From Ureibacillus yapensis (lineage in GTDB: Bacteria; Bacillota; Bacilli; Bacillales_A; Planococcaceae): a stretch of 64,000 nucleotides of DNA. Numbering within the stretch: the stretch's first letter is position 1; the number at the start of each line of letters is the position of its first letter. Below the pieces are notes generated by a model. That model searched no databases and was not told where the DNA came from. It saw nothing but the letters and a program-made list of their open reading frames with translations. Below are positions 16,956 to 26,866 of this stretch, in pieces. The translations under genes were made by a program, and so were the position numbers. The stretch is from assembly GCF_003515775.1 (NCBI RefSeq), contig NZ_QWEI01000007.1, positions 1-64,000 on the forward strand. The letters are read 5' to 3'.

Positions 16956-18326
16956 TTATAAAAACGATTCTAAAATTGTTTCCAGTTTCATGCCACGCGA
17001 ACCCTTAAGCAAAATCAAGGTTTTATCCGCCTTTGCATGTTCATTTATATAAGCAACAATTTCATCGTAATGGTTCTCCGTATAAAGCAAACGCTCTTCG
17101 GAGAATTGGTACTTCAATTGTTCATATAACCATTTCATTCGCGGTCCAAACATACAGACCCTCGAAATGTTTTCAGAATCGATGACCGTTGCAATCTGCT
17201 CATGAAACGGCTTTTCGTTTTCGCCCAATTCCAGCATATCGCCCAGCACCAACCACTTATCTTCGCGCAGAGATGTTGATTGGACAAACTGAATCGCGGC
17301 CGTCATGGAGGTTGGTGCTGCGTTATAAGCATCATTAATAAAGAGAATTCCTTTTTTCGTAGGCACTAATTGCATGCGCATATCCGTTAAAAAAACTTGA
17401 GACAACCCATGGCGAATTTGCTCTTCGTCCAGTCCAAGGGCTTTTCCGGCCAACATGGCATTTAGCGCGTTTTTCACTTGATGCTTCCCTAACACAGGAA
17501 TGAAGAAGTCCCCTTCCAACTCTCCATTAACGGTAAATCGGCTTCCCTTTTCAGTTGTTTCAATCGAAGTTACTGTTAAATCGTTTCCTTCCTGGAACCC
17601 AAAGGATTTTGACTTCAGTTGGGATTGCTTTTCTACTAAATTGAGCAGAAGCGGTTCGTCGCCATCATAAAATAGAACGCCATCCGAGTTTAACCCTTGA
17701 ATAATCTCAAATTTCGCTTGGGCGATTCCTTCACGCGAACCCAAGTCCTGCATGTGCGCTTCGCCGATATTCGTAATGATTGCCAAATGAGGTTCAGCAA
17801 GCTTCGTTAAAAACTCGATTTCGCCAAATCCGCTCATTCCCATTTCCAATACTGCAATCTCCGTATCTTCATCCAGATTCAGGAGGGTGATCGGCAACCC
17901 TAACTGATTATTATAATTGCCGATTGTTTTTTGCACTTTAAAATAAGGAGACAACATACTGGCCATTATATCTTTTGAGGATGTTTTTCCGTTTGATCCT
18001 GTCACACCGATAAATTTCGCTCCATGTCTGCGTCGATAGGCACGCGCCAATTGTTGCAAAGCATGCTCTGCATCGTCGACCAATAAAATTGGCCGATCTT
18101 TTGGAGGATTGGGTTCATCCTTTAGCCAAAGTGCGGCAGCTGCACCTTTTTCAAATGCCTGTTCTACATATTTGTGGCCATTGACCGCTTCCCCGCGGAA
18201 AGGAATAAATAAGTCTCCTTTCCGGATGGTTCTTGTATCAATCGAAACACCTTCCACCACTACATCAGGGAAATCCGTATGTTCAATATGAAGCCAATTG
18301 GCAATTTCTTTTATCGTTCTTTTCAT
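16956..18326 (-). CDS. murF: UDP-N-acetylmuramoyl-tripeptide--D-alanyl-D-alanine ligase
   Basis: 456 residues, Mur ligase family. ATP-binding loop GVTGSNGKTS lies at 107-116, central-domain LEMGMSGFGEIE follows, and the C-terminal domain (LVLGDMLELG) binds the dipeptide. It adds D-Ala-D-Ala, made by Ddl, to the UDP-MurNAc-tripeptide in the cytoplasm. It lies 11 bp after ddl, so the two form an operon for consecutive steps. Confidence 0.97.
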   Translation of the reverse strand: MKRTIKEIANWLHIEHTDFPDVVVEGVSIDTRTIRKGDLFIPFRGEAVNGHKYVEQAFEKGAAAALWLKDEPNPPKDRPILLVDDAEHALQQLARAYRRRHGAKFIGVTGSNGKTSSKDIMASMLSPYFKVQKTIGNYNNQLGLPITLLNLDEDTEIAVLEMGMSGFGEIEFLTKLAEPHLAIITNIGEAHMQDLGSREGIAQAKFEIIQGLNSDGVLFYDGDEPLLLNLVEKQSQLKSKSFGFQEGNDLTVTSIETTEKGSRFTVNGELEGDFFIPVLGKHQVKNALNAMLAGKALGLDEEQIRHGLSQVFLTDMRMQLVPTKKGILFINDAYNAAPTSMTAAIQFVQSTSLREDKWLVLGDMLELGENEKPFHEQIATVIDSENISRVCMFGPRMKWLYEQLKYQFSEERLLYTENHYDEIVAYINEHAKADKTLILLKGSRGMKLETILESFL

Positions 18327-18337
18327 GATTCTTCACT

Positions 18338-19411
18338 CTAATCTCGATTGTATTGTAGTTGTTGTTTTTCTGTGTGGCGTTCAATTGCCAACTCAATTAA
18401 TGCATCAATTAATTGAGGATATTCTATGCCGGTATGCTGCCATAACAAAGGATACATGCTGACAGGCGTAAAACCAGGCATCGTGTTGACTTCATTAATC
18501 AAGACTTCATTATTATCCGTTACAAAGAAATCCGAACGTACAAGACCTGAACAATCCAATATTTTGAAAGCGCGAACAGCCATATCTTTCATTGCACTTT
18601 CCACCTCTGAAGTGATTTCAGCAGGAATGATCAAAGCTGTAGAGCCATCTTTATATTTGGAGTCATAGTCATAAAACTCGGTCATCGGTTTGATTTCTCC
18701 GGCAACAGATACTTTCGGGGCGTCATTTCCCAATACTGCCATTTCAATTTCCCGCGCTTTAACCCCTTGTTCCACAAGCACTTTACGGTCATATTGGAAG
18801 GCTAGTTGAATCGCTTGAATTAGTTCTTCACGATTTGACGCCTTGCTAATTCCAACACTCGACCCTAAATTAGCAGGTTTAACGAACATAGGCCATGTTA
18901 ATTCGTTTTCGCATTTTTCTACAAGCTCAGTTTGATTTTGATTCCACTCTTTTCGGATAAAGTGAACATAAGGAACCTGGTTTAAACCGGCAACACTAAA
19001 CAATTGTTTCATTGTTACTTTATCCATCCCGGCTGCCGATGCCAGTACGCCGTTTCCTACATAAGGGAAATTCAACACTTCCAGCAAACCTTGGACCGTG
19101 CCATCCTCCCCATTTGTACCATGCAGCAAAGGGAAAACAACATCAAATTGAGCTTGAGTGTTTTGATCTAATATAAATTCTGTAATATTATTCGGGGAGC
19201 TGCCATTTCGTTTGAATTGCAGCTCTTCAATTGATTCGACGGGTTTTGTTATTTGAGGTCCTCTAAGCCACTGACCATCCAATGTGATGAAAATTGGATA
19301 TACTTCATACTTGTCATAATTGATTGCTTTTGTCACTGCTGCCGCTGTTGATAGAGATACTTCATGCTCAGCAGATTTCCCCCCATATAATAAACCAACG
19401 CGCTTTTTCAT
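18338..19411 (-). CDS. ddl: D-alanine--D-alanine ligase
   Basis: 357 residues, ATP-grasp fold. The N-terminus is [15 protein letters not shown], with [11 protein letters not shown] and [15 protein letters not shown] (ATP site) and the catalytic C-terminal loop [15 protein letters not shown]. It joins two D-Ala from the Alr product. The start has an AGG-rich site and it is followed directly by murF. Confidence 0.97.
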   Translation of the reverse strand: MKKRVGLLYGGKSAEHEVSLSTAAAVTKAINYDKYEVYPIFITLDGQWLRGPQITKPVESIEELQFKRNGSSPNNITEFILDQNTQAQFDVVFPLLHGTNGEDGTVQGLLEVLNFPYVGNGVLASAAGMDKVTMKQLFSVAGLNQVPYVHFIRKEWNQNQTELVEKCENELTWPMFVKPANLGSSVGISKASNREELIQAIQLAFQYDRKVLVEQGVKAREIEMAVLGNDAPKVSVAGEIKPMTEFYDYDSKYKDGSTALIIPAEITSEVESAMKDMAVRAFKILDCSGLVRSDFFVTDNNEVLINEVNTMPGFTPVSMYPLLWQHTGIEYPQLIDALIELAIERHTEKQQLQYNRD

Positions 19412-19468
19412 TTTTAGACCTCCAAAATATTGAGTATTTTTAGTTTAACATGATTTTGCATCGTAAAG

Positions 19469-19507
19469 ATAAAAAACTCCCTGTCAAAAAATTGCTATGA
19501 CAGAAAG
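19469..19507 (-). terminator. terminator after 249-aa gene
   Basis: CTGTCA/TGACAG stem extended by ACT/AGT, ending in a T-run on the minus strand, immediately after the stop codon at 19509. Confidence 0.7.
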
Positions 19508-19508
19508 T

Positions 19509-20258
19509 TTAAGTGATTTTGATGAGTTCATCGTAACTTTGTTTTAATATAGCGTTTAAATCATCCCACACTTCATCGGGATAATCATAATCGGAAAGAG
19601 TTCGAAGTTCAACACCATAGGAATTATTCTGTTTTTCCAGCTTATATAAAGATAAAAGAACACCTTCTTTGGCAAAAGGGCGGTAAGCCTTCAGGATAAT
19701 CGGATCCAAGGCAGGAATCGCATCTTTTGATTTTCTGCGCCAAAAACCGACATTCCCTTCTTTTTCCTTAATGAACCGATTAAATAAATTTGAAACAAGG
19801 TATTCCGAATCATTTAAATATCGAAAATAAATCTTAGTCATCTTGTCATTTTCCGATGAATAGTAAATATAGCGATTTTGCAGTTTTGAAAAGAATGGAG
19901 AATAAATCGGTTCTCTTTTGTGGCTAATATAAAGCAATTCCGCTTGTTCTGTCGGCATGAGCTGGTTAAGATCTTTTTCATGAATAAAATCAATCCAACA
20001 CAGATCACCGCCAGCATCGTCTGCTTTCTTCGCAAAATTCGCCAATTCATCGTTCGATACAAAATCAAATTGTGTATGCATATTAAATGATCCGTCATCG
20101 TAGTTGTGCTTAAGCAACAGCAAGTTGGGTATTGGATCGACCGAGCTAACAAACTGCTTAAATGTCAAGCCACTATAAATCACGAAATGATCCACATCAT
20201 TCATATGAACATACAAATGATGTATAAAATCATCCGCAGTTTTTTGTCTTTTCCCCAT
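19509..20258 (-). CDS. hypothetical protein, 249 aa
   Basis: I do not recognise the family with confidence. The start at 20258 has GGAGAGTGATC directly before it, so the six upstream codons open in frame are probably not translated. The protein is soluble-looking, without signal peptide or membrane helix, rich in Tyr, Asp and Lys. It has no cysteine-pair or obvious catalytic motif. Codon use is like its neighbours. It is alone in its transcript, closed by its own terminator, between ddl and the divergently read rodA. Confidence 0.75.
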   Translation of the reverse strand: MGKRQKTADDFIHHLYVHMNDVDHFVIYSGLTFKQFVSSVDPIPNLLLLKHNYDDGSFNMHTQFDFVSNDELANFAKKADDAGGDLCWIDFIHEKDLNQLMPTEQAELLYISHKREPIYSPFFSKLQNRYIYYSSENDKMTKIYFRYLNDSEYLVSNLFNRFIKEKEGNVGFWRRKSKDAIPALDPIILKAYRPFAKEGVLLSLYKLEKQNNSYGVELRTLSDYDYPDEVWDDLNAILKQSYDELIKIT

Positions 20259-20529
20259 ACGATCACTCTCCAACATTTCAATACATTAGTTATTATATGA
20301 TGTATTTCTAAAATTTGAAACATTTTCATCTTTGTTTTCGTCGTAAGTTTGCGTATTATTTGCCTGCACTTTTGCAGCTCGAATCTGAAATGGGGATTTT
20401 ATCACTTTGTTGCAAAAATAATCTTTTCCGTCACAAACGATTATCCCCTTTTAATCCTTTCTATGATAAAGTAAAATGTGCTAGTGCAAGAAAATACTAT
20501 AAATCTTCAATTCTAATTAGGTGAAATAA

Positions 20530-21717
20530 ATGAACAATAACACGAATTTTGCAAGTCGATTCGATTGGAAGCTTGCTTTTATTCTTTTCACATTCCTGGT
20601 CGTCAGTCTGCTGGCCATTTCTTCTGCCCAGACAACCGGCCAATATGGTGAAAATTTCGTATTAAAGCAATTAATCAATTATGTAGTTGCTGCTGTTATC
20701 ATTGCAATTGTTATTTATTTTGATCCCGATCAATATAAAAAAATGGCATGGTATTTATATGGTTTTGGATTGTTGCTGCTGATTATTCTGGCAATCATTC
20801 CCGCATCGGAAGGCGGATTTGTCATTGAACGGAATGGGGCAAAAAGTTGGTTTTCAACACCCCTGGGCAGTATGCAGCCTTCCGAATTTATGAAAACTTT
20901 TTATATATTGGCCACTGCATTGCTGATAAGCAAGCATCATGAAAAAAATCCGCTAAAAAACATAAAAACGGATTTTCTGTTATTGGGCAAAATCGGAATA
21001 ACTTTGGCTGTTCCACTCGCATTTATCATGATGCAACCCGACTTGGGATCTGCATTAGTGTTCTTTGCAATTACAGCTGCATTAATTATTGTTGCAGGGA
21101 TTTCATGGAAAATTATTTTGCCTGTTTTTGCTGCATCTGTTGTAGTTGGCGGCTCGTTGCTTTGGATGGCTTTATATATGCAAGATTTCCTTGAAGAAAA
21201 ATTCGGGTTTAGCGCATATCAATTTGCTCGAATTTACTCATGGCTTGATCCATACTCCTATTCCTCGGACTCCGGGTATCATCTTATTACATCGCTTAAT
21301 GCGATTGGTTCCGGTGAAATTTTTGGAAAGGGCTATATGGGAAGAGAAGTTTATGTTGCCGAAAATCATACCGACTTTATCTTTACCGTTATAGGCGAAG
21401 AGTGGGGGTTCATTGGTGCAAGCTTCGTCATCTGTTTATACTTCCTGTTAATCTATCATTTAACAAAATTGACTTTAACTTTAAAAGATCCTTTCAGCAC
21501 CTATGTTTGTGCAGGAATTATTGCGATGATTACTTTCCATGTATTCGAAAATATCGGAATGACAATCCAGCTGCTGCCGATTACCGGTATTCCCTTGCCT
21601 TTTATTAGCTACGGTGGAAGTTCCCTTATGGGTAATGCCTTGGCGATTGGTTTGGTTTTCAGTATGAAATACCATTATAAATCCTATATGTTCTCCACTA
21701 ACGACGACGATGATTAA
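20530..21717 (+). CDS. rodA: SEDS glycosyltransferase RodA
   Basis: 395 residues with about ten membrane helices, FtsW/RodA/SpoVE family. Family motifs are NGAKSWF, MQPSEFMK and the C-terminal TGIPLPFISYGGSSL. It polymerises lipid II into glycan strands during cell elongation with a class B PBP. RodA rather than FtsW is suggested by length and by the absence of division genes nearby, but this is inference. An acidic tail (DDDD) ends the protein. Confidence 0.9.
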   Translation: MNNNTNFASRFDWKLAFILFTFLVVSLLAISSAQTTGQYGENFVLKQLINYVVAAVIIAIVIYFDPDQYKKMAWYLYGFGLLLLIILAIIPASEGGFVIERNGAKSWFSTPLGSMQPSEFMKTFYILATALLISKHHEKNPLKNIKTDFLLLGKIGITLAVPLAFIMMQPDLGSALVFFAITAALIIVAGISWKIILPVFAASVVVGGSLLWMALYMQDFLEEKFGFSAYQFARIYSWLDPYSYSSDSGYHLITSLNAIGSGEIFGKGYMGREVYVAENHTDFIFTVIGEEWGFIGASFVICLYFLLIYHLTKLTLTLKDPFSTYVCAGIIAMITFHVFENIGMTIQLLPITGIPLPFISYGGSSLMGNALAIGLVFSMKYHYKSYMFSTNDDDD

Positions 21718-21724
21718 AACGCGA

Positions 21725-21757
21725 AAAATCCCGACCACTAAGGATCGGGATTTTTTA
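21725..21757 (+). terminator. terminator after rodA
   Basis: AATCCCGA (21727-21734) pairs with TCGGGATT (21745-21752), followed by TTTT. It is between rodA and the convergent small gene. Confidence 0.92.
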
Positions 21758-21770
21758 GTTTTTCATCAGT

Positions 21771-21902
21771 CTATACTTGTGGAGTTTGTGTTGGTGGTGT
21801 TAATACTTTCAATATTTCAAGACGCGACTTTGTAACTGTTGCGGTTACACCTAATTTGGATAAATTCGAAACGATTTTCTTTAAGTCTACTTCCTTCGCC
21901 AT
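21771..21902 (-). CDS. Lmo0850-family small protein, 43 aa
   Basis: A 43-codon gene starting with ATG 5 nt after AGGTGG. The peptide begins MAKEVDLKKIVSNLSKLGV, continues TATVTKSRLEILKVL and ends in a Pro/Thr/Gln tail. It resembles the small conserved Firmicute Lmo0850-type proteins (about 40 residues, KTKSRLELL core), recalled from memory and not searched. It has no membrane segment, and its function is unknown. It is convergent with rodA. Confidence 0.72.
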   Translation of the reverse strand: MAKEVDLKKIVSNLSKLGVTATVTKSRLEILKVLTPPTQTPQV

Positions 21903-22374
21903 GTTGTCCACCTAACCTTCCTAATATGTCTAACGTACGCTCACTCTAAAAGTTTCCATTTTTATAAGATGTCTGACCATTCTTCTCCATTTTATCATAA
22001 CATGTTAAGCTGTATTATAATTTTTCATTTCTGTTACAATTTTAATTTGTCAACTAATTAACACCCATTTTTGAAAACCAAACTCCGATTATGCCGCTGA
22101 TTATGATTACTTAAGGATTATAGCCAACCATTCATGAAATTAAACTTCATTTACGGAAATTCATAAATTGTTCACTTTTAAATAAACAAGTTGGTTCAGG
22201 ACATGAAAAATGATGAGACTACGTATAGTTAAATGCATCCCGTTTTTTTTACTTTATCCTCAAAAACCATCAAGACGCTTCTATTGGTTCCATATATGAG
22301 CAGAATAATGTTTTATGTTTTAAAATTTGGAGAATTAGAAAAGCATAAAGCAATAAGCAATAGGAGGAATTTTA
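21903..22374. other. gene-free stretch between small gene and ywqG-like gene
   Basis: 472 bp, strongly AT-rich. On the minus strand a TATAAT hexamer lies upstream of the small gene, but the paired -35 box is poor. An extended -10-like TGATAAAAT is also present. I see no gene, RNA structure or repeat here. A 67-codon frame running into the next gene lacks a ribosome site. Confidence 0.5.
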
Positions 22375-23193
22375 ATGCCAACAGATTATTCTTTTCATTT
22401 ACCGAACCCACTAGAAGGTTTCCGCAAAAGCATTGAGTCCTCGGCAAGCGATGCTTTATGGCTTACTCCCGTTCAGCAAAAGCTTGGTTTAACCGATAGC
22501 AAATTTGCCGGGAAACCTTATTTGCCAAAATCCCACTTATATCCTAAAGATTCTGATGGTCAATATATGCCGTTATTGGCACAATTTAATTTAGAACAAA
22601 TGCCCTCCCTGCCGGATTTCCCAGCTAAAGGGCTGCTGCAATTTTTTATTTCGGAACAATTCAGTTATTCAAGGGAGAAAAAAGAAGAAAGGCTTTTTCA
22701 GCAAGATTTTAAAGTTCGATATTTCCCGTCAATTTTACCCGAGTCCCAACTCGTCGATGATTTTTCTTTTTTAAAAACAAGCTGTACTTTCCCGATTCAA
22801 AAAGAAATGAAGGTTGATTTCACACGTGGGTTGGAACCGGTTTCCTCTTCGGATTACAGAAGAAAATATTTACTTCATCCTTCTTTTTCGAAGGATCATG
22901 TCATCAGTGAGGACGGTCGGACTTTTGAGGAAATTTACAACGAAGCTTTTTTAGCAGCTGATCATAAACTCGGCGGCTATCCTTATTTTATCGAACAAGA
23001 TACCAGAAAAGATTCTGCCCTGCTAAAAAAATTTGATACCTTATTGCTTCAAATTGTATCGAATGATGAGCAAGGGATTATGTATGGCGACTCAGGAATC
23101 TTGAAATTTTTCATCAATAAAAAAAGTTTGCGGGAAGGTGACTTCTCCTCTGTATACTTTATAGCGGAACAGTATGATTCTTTTTCACCATAG
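22375..23193 (+). CDS. YwqG family protein (DUF1963)
   Basis: 272 residues with the DUF1963/YwqG pattern. SKFAGKPYLP and the aspartate-rich YPKDSDGQYMPLLAQFNLEQ are followed by the PAKGLLQFFI strand, and near the C-terminus come GGYPYFIEQD and YGDSGILKFFI. This family is widespread and uncharacterised, and some members resemble SMI1/KNR4-type immunity proteins only loosely. The start has AGGAGG 7 nt upstream. It stands alone, and no toxin gene is next to it. Confidence 0.85.
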   Translation: MPTDYSFHLPNPLEGFRKSIESSASDALWLTPVQQKLGLTDSKFAGKPYLPKSHLYPKDSDGQYMPLLAQFNLEQMPSLPDFPAKGLLQFFISEQFSYSREKKEERLFQQDFKVRYFPSILPESQLVDDFSFLKTSCTFPIQKEMKVDFTRGLEPVSSSDYRRKYLLHPSFSKDHVISEDGRTFEEIYNEAFLAADHKLGGYPYFIEQDTRKDSALLKKFDTLLLQIVSNDEQGIMYGDSGILKFFINKKSLREGDFSSVYFIAEQYDSFSP

Positions 23194-23349
23194 AGATATA
23201 AGGGAGCTTCATGGAAATCTGCTTATCTTGTTTTTTCTATAATTGAAATGGCACGTTTTCCGCCTTTATAAAATAAGATGTGTTTAAATGCTACAAACTA
23301 ACTAATTAAGCTATAATTGGGTTAATCAAAGATAAGTAGGTGCTGTCCT

Positions 23350-24810
23350 ATGAATGTGCTGATCAATGTTGATTCTAATACTATTTTCCTTATTATCATG
23401 GTTATAAATATTCTTTTGGCCATTGCAGTCATTTTCCTCGAAAGAAAAGACCCAAGCTCAACCTGGGCTTGGATCTTGGTGTTGTTTTTCCTTCCTTTGG
23501 CAGGATTCATTATGTATTTATTGCTTGGTCGACCCATGCGCAAAAAACACCTCTTCCGTTGGGATGGGCAAAAGGATATCGGAATCGACAAGCTGATTAG
23601 TTACCAAATCGAGGCGCTTGAAAAAAATTCTCTTGAATTTCGCTCTGAAGAAGTAGGCAAATACAAAAATTTGATCCACATGAACTTAATCACGAGCGAT
23701 TCTGTTTTGACCCAAGATAATCATATCGACATATACGACGATGGTACAAAGAAATTTGAAGCTTTAATCGAGGATATTGAAAATGCAAAAGACCATATTC
23801 ACATTCAATATTATATTTTCAAATTGGATAATCTGGGAAAGAGAATTTTGGCCGTCTTAAAAAAGAAAGCGCAGCAAGGTGTCACGGTTCGCCTCCATTA
23901 TGATGAAATGGGCTCAAGAGGGGTAAAAAAGAGACACTTTAAAGAATTGTTGGAAGCAGGCGGAGAAGTAGAAGTTTTTTTCCCTTCCATCTTGCCCCTT
24001 ATAAATCCTCGCCTAAACTTCAGAAACCACCGCAAAATTGTAGTGATCGATGGCCGCATCGGTTATATCGGCGGCTTCAATGTAGGGGATGAATATTTAG
24101 GGTTAAGCAAAAAATTCGGCTATTGGCGTGATACCCATATTAGGGTGGAGGGCAGTTCAGTACACCCTTTGCAAACACGTTTCTTGCTGGATTGGAATCA
24201 GGCAAGCAATAATAACGTCAACTATTCCGAACGTTATTTTCCGGCTATCCCCCAAAAGGGCGAAATTGCGATGCAAATCGTTTCCAGTGGCCCGGATCTT
24301 GAGTTCCCGGCTATTAAAAACGGGTATTTAAAGTTATTAATGAGTGCTAAACGCTATATTTATATACAGACGCCTTATTTAATTCCGGATAGCAGTTTTC
24401 TAAATGTCATTGAAATTGCCGCGTTGTCCGGCATTGATGTCCGCATCATGATTCCAAATAAACCGGATCATATGTTTGTTTATTGGGCTACCTATTCTTA
24501 CGTCGGCAGATTGCTGCAGGCGGGAGTGAAAATCTTTATTTATGAAAAAGGATTTATTCATGCGAAAACGATTGTCATTGATGATGAAGCTTCCACCGTC
24601 GGAACAGCGAATATTGATGTGCGCAGCTTTAGTTTAAATTTCGAGGTAAACGCCTTTATTTATGATCGCGCGATTTCCCATGAGCTTGCTGAAATATTCG
24701 AAAAAGATATCTTCGATTGTACGGAGTTAACGCTTGAGAAGTATAATAATCGATCCTTCTTTACTAAATTTAAAGAGTCGATTTCCAGACTGCTAACCCC
24801 AATTTTATAA
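23350..24810 (+). CDS. cls: cardiolipin synthase
   Basis: 486 residues. Two N-terminal membrane helices are followed by two phospholipase-D HKD motifs: H227-x-K229-x4-D234 and H404-x-K406-x4-D411. It condenses two phosphatidylglycerol molecules to cardiolipin and glycerol at the membrane. The length is typical of bacterial Cls. The start follows a GTAGGTG site. Monocistronic, with a terminator after it. Confidence 0.95.
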   Translation: MNVLINVDSNTIFLIIMVINILLAIAVIFLERKDPSSTWAWILVLFFLPLAGFIMYLLLGRPMRKKHLFRWDGQKDIGIDKLISYQIEALEKNSLEFRSEEVGKYKNLIHMNLITSDSVLTQDNHIDIYDDGTKKFEALIEDIENAKDHIHIQYYIFKLDNLGKRILAVLKKKAQQGVTVRLHYDEMGSRGVKKRHFKELLEAGGEVEVFFPSILPLINPRLNFRNHRKIVVIDGRIGYIGGFNVGDEYLGLSKKFGYWRDTHIRVEGSSVHPLQTRFLLDWNQASNNNVNYSERYFPAIPQKGEIAMQIVSSGPDLEFPAIKNGYLKLLMSAKRYIYIQTPYLIPDSSFLNVIEIAALSGIDVRIMIPNKPDHMFVYWATYSYVGRLLQAGVKIFIYEKGFIHAKTIVIDDEASTVGTANIDVRSFSLNFEVNAFIYDRAISHELAEIFEKDIFDCTELTLEKYNNRSFFTKFKESISRLLTPIL

Positions 24811-24817
24811 GAAAATT

Positions 24818-24847
24818 AAAAGATGGCGTTCGAAAACGCCATCTTTT
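24818..24847. terminator. bidirectional terminator cls / carboxypeptidase
   Basis: AAAGATGGCGTT and AACGCCATCTTT pair perfectly around a CGAA tetraloop, with A/T tracts on both sides. It serves the convergent genes on either side. Confidence 0.92.
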
Positions 24848-25681
24848 CTACTCTATCCCCAAATATTCTTCCAGTGTGACCTTTGCGTTTTTCACCTTTG
24901 TTGCTAAATCTACACCTAAATAACGGAAATGCCACGATTCGTACATATACCCTGTTATGTTTTCTTTTCCTGGAGGGTAGCGCAAGATAAATCCATAGTT
25001 ATGTGCATTTTCAACTAACCATTTTCCCGCTTCCGTTTCACCGAACTCTTCGGTCAACCATAGATCCTCTTTTCCCTTTTCTCCTATATCAAAGGCAAGC
25101 CCTGTTTGGTGTTCCGAGTACCCAGGTCTTGCGCTATAGCGGTCTGCGTTTTCCTGGCCATCCCGATCCACATAATTATTGTATAGTGTTTGTTGATATT
25201 CAAAAGAACGATATGTACTGAAAGCAACAAGTTCGAATCCCGCCACTTTCGCATCTCCCGCCATTTTCTCAAAGGCAGATCTGGCTTCTTTGCTCTCTCC
25301 AGGTGCAAAATCGCTTGGCAAAGGATATTTCTTATTGGCAATTAAAACCCCTTCAACATAGACAGGTTCACTTGGCAATGGCTGCCCTTCAATATAGCCG
25401 CCATTTGTGAGAGGCTCCTGCGGCTCGGTTTGTTCCTCACCGTTTTCCTTGGGTTCCTCCGTTGTTTTCTGTTCCTGAGTGTTGTTTTCAGGTTGATTTT
25501 CTTGCTCACCTTTATTTTCTTCAACCGGCGTCTGACCTGCATCGTTATCGTGCAGATTCTTTTGGTTCCAATAGAAAAACATCGCTATTATAATCGCTAT
25601 AACGACGGCAATACCCACGCCAATCCAAATAAAGCTCTTTTTGCTTTTTTTGGCACTGCCGTAATAGGTAGTTCTTTTCAT
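24848..25681 (-). CDS. VanY-type D-Ala-D-Ala carboxypeptidase (M15B)
   Basis: 277 residues. A cytoplasmic basic N-terminus and one membrane helix (about 16-37) are followed by an acidic Glu/Gln/Asn-rich linker (40-95) and the M15B peptidase domain. Zinc and catalytic residues are visible: SEHQTGLAFD (H191, D198) and the ESWHFRYLG motif (W250, H251). It trims the terminal D-Ala of peptidoglycan stem peptides outside the cell. The start at 25681 has GAGGT upstream. Nine codons earlier a non-ATG start is open. Confidence 0.9.
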   Translation of the reverse strand: MKRTTYYGSAKKSKKSFIWIGVGIAVVIAIIIAMFFYWNQKNLHDNDAGQTPVEENKGEQENQPENNTQEQKTTEEPKENGEEQTEPQEPLTNGGYIEGQPLPSEPVYVEGVLIANKKYPLPSDFAPGESKEARSAFEKMAGDAKVAGFELVAFSTYRSFEYQQTLYNNYVDRDGQENADRYSARPGYSEHQTGLAFDIGEKGKEDLWLTEEFGETEAGKWLVENAHNYGFILRYPPGKENITGYMYESWHFRYLGVDLATKVKNAKVTLEEYLGIE

Positions 25682-25841
25682 AATCAAATTTACCTCTTTC
25701 TTATACAATGTTTTTATTTTAGCACTGTTTCTCCCAATTTACTTCACTATATATTCGTTTTTTATTGTAAAATAATCTGGGTAATTTAGTATAAAAAATT
25801 AATATTTTAAGGATGTAATAATCCGCGTTATTCTTCCTACA

Positions 25842-25879
25842 AATAAAAAGAGCCGAGGTACAAAATAACCTCGACTTTG
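25842..25879 (-). terminator. terminator after yidC
   Basis: AGCCGAGGT (25851-25859) pairs with ACCTCGACT (25868-25876) with one mismatch. A T-run follows on the minus strand. Confidence 0.82.
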
Positions 25880-25882
25880 TTT

Positions 25883-26647
25883 TTATGGTTTTGCTGCCGC
25901 TTCCGGATGTTCGGAATAATATTTTCTGCCTATATACGTTTGAATGATTAACAATAATCCACTCACCGACCAATATAGAGGCAACGCAGCCATAGAAGTG
26001 AAGGAAATGAATACGATCATAATTGGTGAAATATAAATCATTAACTTCATTTGGGCTTGTTGGGCTTCAGGCACTGTCCAAAGCGAAACTTTCGCCTGAA
26101 CAAAATACACAATCCCTGCGATGATTGTCATCACTATATCCGGTGTTCCAAGGTCGAACCAAAGGAATTCATGCGTCTTTACATCTTGGGAATAAAGAAT
26201 CGCAAAGTATAACCCCATGATGACTGGCATTTGAATGACAATCGGCAAGCACCCCATATTCAATGGATTGATGCCATGTTCTCGATACAGACCCAGCATT
26301 TCTTGTTGAATCGCCATTTGCTCTTCTTTTGTTTGAGCAGCTTTTAATCTCTCTTGAATCTCATCCATCTTTGGTTTGACAACATCCATTTTTGATTTCA
26401 TTTGAGATTGTCGACGGTAATTTTTCAGCATAAATGGCATTAAGATTAAACGAATAACTACAGTAATCGCAATAATTGCCAAACCATAACTGCCATTAAA
26501 AATATCATTCCCCAAAAAATGCAGCAACCAATTCATCGGTTTGACGAATGTATCATAGAAGAATCCTTCTTGATTTTCGACCGCTTGACACCCTGTTAAT
26601 ACAAGCAGCATCAAACCCAACATCGAAAATAGTTTCAGTTTTTTCAT
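25883..26647 (-). CDS. yidC: membrane protein insertase YidC (lipoprotein form)
   Basis: 254 residues. A lipoprotein signal ends in LTGC (Cys20), followed by the YidC/Oxa1 core. The conserved groove arginine lies in ITVVIRLILMPF, with the cytoplasmic helical hairpin (KPKMDEIQERLK) and GCLPIVIQMPV after it. It inserts membrane proteins with or without SecYEG. It stands apart from rnpA/rpmH, which suggests the second paralogue (YqjG/YidC2 type) rather than the SpoIIIJ type. I see no MifM-like leader gene upstream. Confidence 0.93.
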   Translation of the reverse strand: MKKLKLFSMLGLMLLVLTGCQAVENQEGFFYDTFVKPMNWLLHFLGNDIFNGSYGLAIIAITVVIRLILMPFMLKNYRRQSQMKSKMDVVKPKMDEIQERLKAAQTKEEQMAIQQEMLGLYREHGINPLNMGCLPIVIQMPVIMGLYFAILYSQDVKTHEFLWFDLGTPDIVMTIIAGIVYFVQAKVSLWTVPEAQQAQMKLMIYISPIMIVFISFTSMAALPLYWSVSGLLLIIQTYIGRKYYSEHPEAAAKP

Positions 26648-26728
26648 TTTTCCACCTACTATTTAGATTCGCTAGTTGAAGTATACAGTATAAACTTTAT
26701 GAATATCAAATGACAGATAGAAAGAAAA

Positions 26729-26762
26729 GCCAAATACAGTTGGCCGTTCTTGCCAACTGTAT
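26729..26762 (-). terminator. terminator after AraC-type gene
   Basis: TACAGTTGGC (26735-26744) and GCCAACTGTA (26752-26761) form a perfect 10-bp stem. The minus-strand tail is T-rich but interrupted (ATTTGGCTTTTC). Confidence 0.7.
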
Positions 26763-26866
26763 ATAATCATATGCGCCTTACAGTTAGAGTTTAACCCCCG
26801 ATGAATTAATTGCATTTCGAGTTCATCACAACGCCTATAGAATTAGGAGAGTTCTACCGAATGAAG

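Noticed and set aside
22233-22436. 67-codon plus-strand frame upstream of the ywqG-like gene
   Set aside because: It overlaps the start of the gene in another frame and has no ribosome site.
26648-26866. MifM-like regulatory leader for yidC
   Set aside because: No leader frame with a stalling-type C-terminus lies upstream of yidC. The hairpin there fits a terminator of the AraC-type gene.
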